This document shows positions 62,501-64,000 of a stretch of 64,000 nt of DNA, in pieces (within the stretch, counting starts at the first letter, position 1; each line of letters opens with the position of its first letter). Origin of the DNA: Hippasteria phrygiana (Eukaryota > Echinodermata > Asteroidea > Valvatida > Goniasteridae); assembly GCA_037893225.1 (NCBI GenBank), contig JAZGUH010000199.1:2666001-2730000 (forward strand), read 5' to 3'. The translations under genes and the position numbers were made by a program. The notes under the pieces were generated by a model. That model was not told the DNA's origin and searched no databases. It was given only the letters and a program-made list of their open reading frames with translations.

Positions 62501-63971
62501 TATCAAGCAAAGCCCACTGATCATTATAAATTAGAACAGAGATTTTTCTCTTTTGCCCTATCCCAACGTAATGTATGAAGCACTGTATGCTCAGTGCTTT
62601 CCGAGAGCCTGCAATTCACAAGCTTAAATACTCGGGCGGGACTCGAAGCCATGACTTCCTGCATACTAGTGCAGACGTCTTAACCACTCGACCACCGAGC
62701 TTGCTGGGGTCGACTGGCCGATGCGAATCCAATCGATTTCAATCATTATAATATCATTTATGCCACATACATGTATTATCAAAATACTGGTTTAGGTGCC
62801 GTAACAGCCGCCCATTTTTCGGTTATTACAAAAAGGTGATCGCCATTTTCCTCAAGATGTTCATCTTAAGCCATGTCCGCATTGGACTTTTTTTGGTAAA
62901 ACATACGGAGACTGCTGTCAACTTTACCAAATTAAGTCCAGTGCGGACAGCTCGCCGATTGTCCGTTTATCCCTTCGCAACGAGAACTTTTACAGGGCCA
63001 ACCGTGCAGTGGAAGAGTTTACGTGGCCAGTTTTACGTCGCTGAAAGTCCAGTGCAGACAGCCACTGTAAATGTAAAATGTGTATTTTGACCACTGCAAA
63101 GTTTACGTGGCCAAGGACTTTCCGCGAGCAGTGTAATCCAAGTGCGGACGCAGGGAAGAATAACCACAGTGGAATGTTAACAATCACGCACGGTAACTTT
63201 CTACAATAGTTTATAATCCAATGCGCTGTGGAGCGCTGTGGCCTCGTGGCTTAGTGTATTGAACTCAAGATCTCGGTGACACTGCAGATTGTGGGTTCGA
63301 GACCGGCTGGGGTCATGCTGCTTGTGTCCTTGAGCAAGGCACTTTGTAACAAGTTGCTTCTCTCCACCCAGGAGTAAATGGGTACCTGTGAGGGCAGTGA
63401 TGGTTATGTGTTTGATTAGCCCGTGTGCGCTTAAAATAGGAGTTATTAACCCTCCTATACTTATAACTATCACAGCCTATCAAAAACTCTAAACACCAAC
63501 TCTCACAGTTTGTGTGTGTTTCAATCTGTCATTTGATAGGTTTTGATCTGTACAACAACTGGGTCGATTTTGGCCAGGTGCACAGGAGGGTTTTAATGGC
63601 CCCGATGACCAGGGGTAATAATATATGTAAAGCACTTTGATCTTGCTAAAAGCACTATATAAGAACCGGTATTATTATTATTTATTAATAATGCGAACGC
63701 GCCATTATACTTGAATAACTAGCTTAATACCGATGGCAATTTAAGTGCCACATTGTATCTATATGTATATTCTAATATATGAGTAAAACAGGAATACAAT
63801 ACGACTTTGCTATAATGAACAGTTATACCGAACATTTGGCTATAACTTTTATTTCCGAAGCATTTTGGAACACTGTACAACAGCGTAATTAATTTCCAAC
63901 TGCCACGTAATGCTTACCTTTGGCCCATTGTCTCCAGATTCACCCCTCAGCCCTGGTTCCCTGGGTTCTCC
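29350..63971 (-). CDS. COL27A1: Clade C fibrillar collagen alpha chain (type XXVII/XXIV-like), C-terminal part, 44 exons, 5' partial
   Basis: Secreted extracellular matrix protein that trimerises through its C-propeptide and forms a Gly-X-Y triple helix. In transcript order 39 helix exons run from 63971 down to 33170 and code 741 residues. Five exons (32829-32912, 31887-32019, 30936-31048, 29883-30095, 29350-29508) code a 233-residue COLFI domain ending at TAA. Nearly all helix exons start with a complete Gly codon and are 54 bp or relatives (45, 108), the hallmark of fibrillar collagens. FLHLLSSEASQEITIHCFN and SVWAS with a GWNG segment resemble type XXVII more than types I-III or V/XI; type XXIV remains possible. 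The signal peptide, N-terminal domain and first quarter of the helix are outside. Three Gly positions are Arg. Splice sites are GT-AG throughout. The symbol names the closest vertebrate relative, not proven orthology. Confidence 0.9.
29883..30095 (-). CDS. COL27A1: Collagen C-propeptide exon 4
   Basis: 71 codons, LEFGLTLPQLKFLHLLSSEA, ITIHCFNVSVWAS, WNGVVFQRGGD and ending KDGCK. This is the COLFI core and the best match to type XXVII chains. Donor GTAAG, acceptor after AACAG. Confidence 0.96.
30142..30549. mobile_element. TTAA-type MITE split by an AAGTC hAT-like MITE
   Basis: The left part TTAACCCATTCTGTCTG and the right part with CAATGGATTGAGTATG and ATAGATGACAACCAGCCAGG correspond to the uninterrupted copies near 42800-43005 and 54756-54905. 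Confidence 0.65.
30178..30384. mobile_element. 207-bp AAGTC-family hAT-like MITE
   Basis: CAGTGATGTAGTCGAGACCA and its inverse TGGTCTCGACTACATCACTG bound it; the flanks ATGCTGGT and GTGCTGGT are an 8-bp duplication with one difference. Confidence 0.85.
30637..30918. mobile_element. MITE with CAGGGGTGAGA-type ends, copy 1
   Basis: CAGGGTGAGATTTTAGG and the inverse AATCTCACCACTG, with interior GAAGACTGTTTCAGGTTGCA shared with 32409-32702 and 53501-53799. Confidence 0.7.
30936..31048 (-). CDS. COL27A1: Collagen C-propeptide exon 3
   Basis: GLFWIDPDVGCSSDALEVHC then KSCLIPPDSSV; the WIDP motif is the COLFI calcium/stalk region. Starts in a split Gly codon. Confidence 0.96.
31887..32019 (-). CDS. 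COL27A1: Collagen C-propeptide exon 2
   Basis: DLDVFYMMKYLVKYIDDIKH, a coiled-coil-like start, then CRTCRDLIGCHEDIS. It has one more Cys (MPCRTC) than the usual PARTC form. Confidence 0.95.
32409..32702. mobile_element. MITE with CAGGGGTGAGA-type ends, copy 2
   Basis: Same interior (GAAGACTGTTTCGGGTTGCA, AAAAATCCTGAAATCAGG) in a collagen C-propeptide intron; ends more diverged. Confidence 0.65.
32829..32912 (-). CDS. COL27A1: Collagen telopeptide / C-propeptide junction exon 1
   Basis: 28 codons KMFPVNDAESIHTLIHHFFS then IPRRKEVG. It follows the last Gly-X-Y exon and leads to Asp, giving a Gly-Asp bond that could be the BMP-1 cleavage point (inferred). Confidence 0.9.
33170..33187 (-). CDS. 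COL27A1: Collagen helix exon H39 (last triplets)
   Basis: 18 bp, GPPGLP, with TTTCAG before and GTAAG after. Confidence 0.85.
33245..33735. mobile_element. TTAA-flanked MITE, GTGTACAC type
   Basis: TTAAAGGTAGTGTACACGAT and the inverse ATTATGTACACGGCCTTTAA. The interior CATCCTGTGAAATTATGG is found inverted at about 48640 in the related copy. Confidence 0.75.
33848..34015 (+). repeat. tRNA-derived SINE (family C)
   Basis: GTGCCTTGGTTTAGTGTATA, TTGTGGGTTCGAGCCCAGCC and TTGTGTCCTTGAGCAGG in order. Confidence 0.7.
34022..34110 (+). repeat. G-rich tandem repeat GGGGGCGGGGGGTT
   Basis: At least five G-runs of 4-6 separated by TT or C on the + strand, about 35 bp inside the intron after exon H38. 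It has quadruplex potential on + and is C-rich in the collagen transcript. Confidence 0.85.
34143..34160 (-). CDS. COL27A1: Collagen helix exon H38
   Basis: 18-bp exon GESGPP between consensus splice sites, with a very G-rich tract (+ strand) just inside its downstream intron. Confidence 0.85.
34600..34635 (-). CDS. COL27A1: Collagen helix exon H37
   Basis: 36 bp, GINGDSGPKGPQ. Confidence 0.93.
34775..34846 (-). CDS. COL27A1: Collagen helix exon H36
   Basis: 72 bp, eight triplets GIPGIRGPEGFLGMAGII then GNFGDR. A broken duplicate lies upstream in the transcript at 34913-34972. Confidence 0.93.
34913..34972 (-). pseudogene. Duplicated, broken copy of collagen helix exon H36
   Basis: AATGCCAGCCATTCCC, GGAAACCTT and GAATACCCTGT match exon H36 and its acceptor flank. 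Extra bases near 34960 shift the frame, so Gly-X-Y is lost, and no GT donor is present. Confidence 0.8.
35086..35716 (-). repeat. SINE family B fold-back copy, split by an ATGTGACCCGC MITE
   Basis: The tail (35086-35129) and tRNA part (35580-35640, GCGGGATTCGAACCC) are separated by the MITE at 35130-35525. The sequence at 35527-35572 recurs inverted at 35667-35716. Confidence 0.7.
35130..35525. mobile_element. MITE with ATGTGACCCGC ends, copy 2
   Basis: ATGTGACTGGCTCTGC at the left and GTAGAGCGGGTCACAT at the right, interior TTTGAATAATGAGTTATA as at 38040. It interrupts SINE B at its GACGTAAT position. Confidence 0.8.
35919..35981 (-). CDS. COL27A1: Collagen helix exon H35, with helix break
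   Basis: 63 bp, GYQ GDI RGE GPV GPT GFQ GDE. The seventh codon, AGA (35961-35963), puts Arg where Gly is required. Confidence 0.92.
36192..36245 (-). CDS. COL27A1: Collagen helix exon H34
   Basis: 54 bp, GLHGDRGLRGFSGFKGSR. Confidence 0.94.
36330..36560. repeat. Dispersed repeat, ACAGAGGTGGTGGGG family
   Basis: ACAAGGCTAAAAGCTAC, AACAGAGGTGGTGGGGTTGG and ACCCTTACAGTTTTCC, as in 1-491 and 59820-60050. A (C)16 run follows at 36723-36738. Confidence 0.6.
37028..37135 (-). CDS. COL27A1: Collagen helix exon H33
   Basis: 108 bp, twelve unbroken triplets from GPRGIVGQG to GTPGFSGTK; GC-rich compared with its introns. Confidence 0.95.
37401..37950. mobile_element. AAGTC-family hAT-like MITE, 550 bp
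   Basis: Starts CAGTGTTGTAACCATGTC, ends CAAGTCAACAAGACTG; its arms are runs of AAGTC. Flanks GACATTAC and GAAATTAA agree at 6 of 8. The interior matches 57000-57240. Confidence 0.8.
38002..38450. mobile_element. MITE with ATGTGACCCGC ends, copy 3
   Basis: GTCACAAATGTGACCCGC on the left and GGAGCGGGTCACAAAT on the right. Confidence 0.8.
38880..39000. mobile_element. Small MITE with GCAGACATAC ends, copy 3
   Basis: GACGCTAGTGTCAGCAGATA and GGTATGTCTGCTGCCACCAC; interior GTTCTAAGCATGCGCACG. Confidence 0.65.
39111..39164 (-). CDS. COL27A1: Collagen helix exon H32
   Basis: 54 bp, GPVGPPGLQGDRGAPGDK. Confidence 0.95.
39351..39475 (-). repeat. tRNA-derived SINE (family A)
   Basis: GATAGCTCAGTTGGTAGAGC on the minus strand, with a GTTTGAATCC B box. 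A shorter piece with a duplicated GGGATTCGAACCTGT is at 39665-39745. Confidence 0.75.
39815..39868 (-). CDS. COL27A1: Collagen helix exon H31, with helix break
   Basis: 54 bp, GDEGISRQKGEQGQPGVR. AGA at 39848-39850 gives Arg at a Gly position. Donor GTAGGA. Confidence 0.92.
40218..40271 (-). CDS. COL27A1: Collagen helix exon H30
   Basis: 54 bp, GPLGTAGLPGSTGSPGEK. Donor GTATTT is weak. Confidence 0.93.
41082..41135 (-). CDS. COL27A1: Collagen helix exon H29
   Basis: 54 bp, GSSGLAGQPGKEGREGQE. Confidence 0.95.
41402..42431. mobile_element. AAGTC-family hAT-like MITE containing an 11-bp minisatellite
   Basis: Ends CAGAGTTGTAATCAAGTC and the inverse GATTACAACTCTG. The flanks GAAAATTG (41394-41401 and 42432-42439) are a perfect 8-bp duplication. 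The left arm is expanded into about 76 AAGTCAATCAC units (about 41412-42255), with a second unit type AAGTCAATCTC in patches. The unit gives a long but meaningless open frame. Confidence 0.9.
42800..43005. mobile_element. TTAA-type MITE, CAATGGATTGAG family
   Basis: TACCCCTTCTGTCTGCC, TGTTATTAATGGGGTGCTGG, AACAATGGATTGAGTATG and TCGTCCATATTCAAGAGG; a related element at 54756-54905 and fragments at 4191-4245 and 50066-50100. Confidence 0.6.
43019..43126 (-). CDS. COL27A1: Collagen helix exon H28
   Basis: 108 bp, GHQGLHGLPGRPGLT through GGVGPNGKAGVDGES, unbroken. Confidence 0.95.
43421..43474 (-). CDS. COL27A1: Collagen helix exon H27
   Basis: 54 bp, GDVGSPGPMGPYGTQGDL. Confidence 0.95.
43997..44050 (-). 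CDS. COL27A1: Collagen helix exon H26
   Basis: 54 bp, GPQGPSGDKGEPGETGQE. Confidence 0.95.
44405..44458 (-). CDS. COL27A1: Collagen helix exon H25
   Basis: 54 bp, GYVGDVGRVGRSGDSGET. Confidence 0.95.
44601..45061. mobile_element. hAT-like element with TAGGGCTGT ends
   Basis: TAGGGCTGTCCCGAATA and the inverse AATGAACAGCCCTA, with many GAATATTCGA motifs near both ends. Flanks ACATTAAGC and ACATTAGC suggest an 8-bp duplication with one indel. Confidence 0.75.
45170..45223 (-). CDS. COL27A1: Collagen helix exon H24
   Basis: 54 bp, GLQGPIGIQGPKGHPGKQ. GPKGHPG resembles the cross-linking Lys context (inferred). Confidence 0.95.
45306..45565 (+). repeat. tRNA-derived SINE (family C)
   Basis: TACACTGGACTCAATATCTG, TGTGTCTGAGCCCAGGC and CAGGAGTAAATGGGTACCTG in order. 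Confidence 0.7.
45974..46027 (-). CDS. COL27A1: Collagen helix exon H23
   Basis: 54 bp, GSTGVQGQDGLEGPVGPT. Confidence 0.95.
46392..46605. mobile_element. AAGTC-family hAT-like MITE, 214 bp
   Basis: CAGGGAGGTAGTCGAGTCC and the inverse GGACTCGACTACAACTCTG-type end, flanked by GATCACGA and GGTCACGA (7 of 8). The interior CAAAGGCATTCCTTTGTCAT is palindromic. Confidence 0.85.
46905..47012 (-). CDS. COL27A1: Collagen helix exon H22
   Basis: 108 bp, GDEGVRGFKGVNGAR through GPQGDRGEKGTQ, unbroken. Confidence 0.95.
47185..47292 (-). CDS. COL27A1: Collagen helix exon H21
   Basis: 108 bp, GGQGPSGQRGPKGAP through GSQGIKGANGAK; Lys- and Arg-rich. Confidence 0.95.
47330..47420 (-). repeat. tRNA-derived SINE (family A) fragment
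   Basis: TGAACAAAGAAAACTGGCAG then GCGACCTCCGGAATACCG. A half-copy of the 5070-5460 MITE follows at 47640-47781. Confidence 0.65.
47858..47911 (-). CDS. COL27A1: Collagen helix exon H20
   Basis: 54 bp, GEPGISGQPGERGDAGLK. It contains an RGD tripeptide (GERGDAG), a possible but untested integrin site. Confidence 0.95.
48081..48134 (-). CDS. COL27A1: Collagen helix exon H19
   Basis: 54 bp, GQPGHRGPEGPSGYKGVE. Confidence 0.95.
48214..48742. mobile_element. TTAA-flanked MITE, GTGTACAC type, copy 2
   Basis: TTAAAGGTGTACACAACATT and the near-inverse AAATGTTGTACATTACCTTG. Part of its interior matches 33312-33390 in the opposite direction. Confidence 0.7.
48995..49048 (-). CDS. COL27A1: Collagen helix exon H18
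   Basis: 54 bp, GDTGFAGDEGDIGRAGKE. Donor GTCTGT is weak. Confidence 0.93.
49177..49230 (-). CDS. COL27A1: Collagen helix exon H17
   Basis: 54 bp, GPSGLLGLVGTLGQKGAK; unusually Leu/Val-rich at X and Y. Confidence 0.95.
49927..49980 (-). CDS. COL27A1: Collagen helix exon H16
   Basis: 54 bp, GPKGPAGLKGKDGTRGHI. Confidence 0.95.
50775..50828 (-). CDS. COL27A1: Collagen helix exon H15
   Basis: 54 bp, GSKGITGESGENGLSGPE. Confidence 0.95.
51296..51340 (-). CDS. COL27A1: Collagen helix exon H14
   Basis: 45 bp, GQDGENGSLGQQGDP; a (GAAGA)n run follows close to the donor on the + strand at 51254-51285. Confidence 0.94.
51557..51601 (-). CDS. COL27A1: Collagen helix exon H13
   Basis: 45 bp, GESGEGGQSGEQGPP. 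Donor GTAGGT. Confidence 0.94.
52526..52579 (-). CDS. COL27A1: Collagen helix exon H12
   Basis: 54 bp, GHPGVQGTVGSPGTQGPE. Confidence 0.95.
53348..53401 (-). CDS. COL27A1: Collagen helix exon H11
   Basis: 54 bp, GPKGPTGRQGDPGPTGEP. Confidence 0.95.
53501..53799. mobile_element. MITE with CAGGGGTGAGA ends, copy 3 (best preserved)
   Basis: CAGGGGTGAGATTTGAGG and the inverse GAGAAACTCTCACCCCTG. Confidence 0.8.
54368..54591 (+). mobile_element. TTAA-flanked MITE (piggyBac-like)
   Basis: TTAACCCCTGAGTAG to GCAAAGGGTTAA; the internal GTGTATAGACGTCATCCG occurs twice. Confidence 0.7.
54654..54707 (-). CDS. COL27A1: Collagen helix exon H10
   Basis: 54 bp, GFAGLQGPPGPPGPPGYS, the most Pro-rich and presumably most stable piece. 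Donor GTATAG is weak. Confidence 0.94.
54756..54905. repeat. CAATGGATTGAG-family element
   Basis: TTAACCTATTCTGTCCAGC, TGTTATTAATTGTTGTG, AACAATGGATTGAGTATG and GATGACAACCGGCCAGGTGG, close to the copy at 42800-43005. Confidence 0.6.
55165..55245 (-). repeat. tRNA-derived SINE (family A) fragment
   Basis: GGCAGGAGCGGGATTTGAAC then CTGCGACCTCCGGAATACC, ending before the A-box half. Confidence 0.65.
55523..55576 (-). CDS. COL27A1: Collagen helix exon H9
   Basis: 54 bp, GDKGATGNPGISGVKGAA. Confidence 0.95.
55905..56530. repeat. 91-bp tandem repeat, about six copies, inside a pogo-like MITE
   Basis: Units begin CCAAACATTTGGCTATAA at 55929, 56020, 56111, 56202, 56293 and 56383 and carry ACGAACACCGCTATA. 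The outer part (GCTACAGTAGCGTTCTACTG) resembles ends of pogo/Tigger-type elements. A single unit fragment lies at 63800-63850. Confidence 0.8.
56740..56793 (-). CDS. COL27A1: Collagen helix exon H8
   Basis: 54 bp, GGTGPPGLRGSLGLQGNE. Confidence 0.95.
56888..57402. mobile_element. AAGTC-family hAT-like MITE, 515 bp
   Basis: CAGTGTTGTAACCAAGTC to AAGTCAACAAGACTG; flanks CCACTTGC and TCGCTTGC agree at 6 of 8. The interior matches 37600-37790. Confidence 0.8.
57878..57922 (-). CDS. COL27A1: Collagen helix exon H7
   Basis: 45 bp, GSNGRIGLPGLPGER, using donor GTATGT. An internal CCAG/GTGAGAG looks like a stronger donor but would break phase. Confidence 0.9.
58394..58447 (-). CDS. COL27A1: Collagen helix exon H6
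   Basis: 54 bp, GRPGKPGVNGKNGNSGPQ. Confidence 0.95.
58643..59323. mobile_element. Inner AAGTC-family MITE
   Basis: CAGTCTTGTTGACTTGAC to GGTTACAACACTG, the reverse orientation of 37401-37950, with flanks CAAGTAAC and CAAGTATT. It carries the palindrome at 58729-58845. Confidence 0.8.
58729..58845. repeat. 117-bp palindrome made of two SINE B tails
   Basis: 58-base arms around A58787 with one mismatch (GACGTAAT against GACATAAT). Each arm equals the TTTGCCCTGTCCCGACGTAA tail of SINE family B. Confidence 0.9.
59651..59695 (-). CDS. COL27A1: Collagen helix exon H5
   Basis: 45 bp, GDQGGPGPPGRAGRP. Confidence 0.94.
59820..60205 (-). repeat. ACAGAGGTGGTGGGG repeat joined to SINE family B
   Basis: 59820-60050 is the dispersed repeat. 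60055-60205 carries a minus-strand tRNA-like part, AGCTCGGTGGTCGAGTGATA to GGGGTTCGAGTCTCACC. Confidence 0.65.
60291..60898. mobile_element. TTAA-flanked MITE, 608 bp
   Basis: TTAAAGGGACACATTGCCTT and the inverse AAGCAATGTGTCCCTTTAA. It splits another repeat whose halves (AACAAGGCTAAAATCCAC and TACAAAACTACAAAAGGAG) are contiguous at 49590-49640. Confidence 0.85.
61266..61319 (-). CDS. COL27A1: Collagen helix exon H4
   Basis: 54 bp, GPPGRPGAFGESGPKGAM. Confidence 0.95.
61550..61745. repeat. Cluster of CCATGGTAA palindromes
   Basis: Around ten copies of ACCATGGTA-like words in both orientations over 195 bp. Confidence 0.8.
61887..61940 (-). CDS. COL27A1: Collagen helix exon H3
   Basis: 54 bp, GPFGDQGILGRAGTDGLK. 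Confidence 0.95.
62215..62370. repeat. Dispersed repeat shared with 16690-16830
   Basis: CACATTGCTATAGGGTAAAG and ACTAGTCAGTCTATGGTACC. Confidence 0.5.
62414..62467 (-). CDS. COL27A1: Collagen helix exon H2
   Basis: 54 bp, GLNGNKGFSGVPGDIGPR. Confidence 0.95.
62527..62710 (-). repeat. tRNA-derived SINE (family B), most complete copy
   Basis: Minus strand: AGCTCGGTGGTCGAGTGGTT (A box), GTCTGCACTAGTATGCAGG stem, GGCTTCGAGTCCCGCCC (B box), then the GAGCATACAGTGC and GGGATAGGGCAAAAGAG tail. It resembles a Ser/Leu-type tRNA; it is not a functional gene. Confidence 0.8.
63230..63685 (+). repeat. tRNA-derived SINE (family C), near full length
   Basis: GCTGTGGCCTCGTGGCTTAG (A box), TTGTGGGTTCGAGACCGG (B box), CAGGAGTAAATGGGTACCTG body and the 3' tail AGCACTATATAAGAACCGG followed by (TTA)n, a tail typical of deuterostome SINEs. 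Confidence 0.85.
63918..63971 (-). CDS. COL27A1: Collagen helix exon H1 (first in window), with helix break
   Basis: 54 bp, GEPREPGLRGESGDNGPK. AGG at 63960-63962 puts Arg at the second Gly position. Acceptor AAAAG, donor GTAAG. Confidence 0.92.
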
Positions 63972-64000
63972 CTTTTATAGGTTCATAAAACAAACAAACA

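Overview
The window is eukaryotic nuclear DNA. It is AT-rich and intron-rich, crowded with dispersed repeats, and carries the facing 3' ends of two animal genes. An invertebrate-type DNMT1, a clade C fibrillar collagen, tRNA-derived SINEs with (ATT)n tails and a CR1/L2-like LINE together suggest a marine deuterostome invertebrate, perhaps an echinoderm. The species is inferred, not proven.

1-18.9 kb, + strand: the last 16 exons of DNMT1, the maintenance DNA (cytosine-5)-methyltransferase. They encode 833 residues: the end of BAH1, BAH2, a (GK)n linker and the complete catalytic domain with motifs I, IV (PCQ), VI (ENV), VIII, IX and X. A roughly 1.28 kb 3'UTR follows, with poly(A) signals near 18.8-18.9 kb. 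Every splice junction keeps phase. One intron (9117-13116) uses a GC-AG donor and holds two separate transposon-in-transposon nests.

18.9-29.3 kb: the intergenic gap between the convergent genes. It holds a 5.2 kb satellite of about 175-195 bp monomers with higher-order structure (about 19.18-24.44 kb), decayed outlying monomers, a small MITE and otherwise AT-rich DNA. I see no gene there.

29.3-64 kb, - strand: the 3' part of a fibrillar collagen gene. There are 39 Gly-X-Y exons (mostly 54, 45 or 108 bp, 741 helix residues) and five exons for a 233-residue C-propeptide (COLFI domain). The propeptide resembles the type XXVII/XXIV (clade C) chains. The gene continues past the right edge. Three helix exons carry Arg (AGA/AGG) where Gly is required.

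The introns of both genes are filled with shared families: two or three tRNA-derived SINEs, hAT-like MITEs rich in AAGTC motifs with 8-bp target duplications, TTAA-flanked MITEs, a MITE with ATGTGACCCGC termini, and others. One AAGTC element contains an expanded 11-bp minisatellite, and another is nested three levels deep around a 117-bp palindrome. The two genes have no evident shared pathway. No previously undescribed gene system was found. The strongest novelties are the collagen Gly-to-Arg pattern and the repeat architecture.
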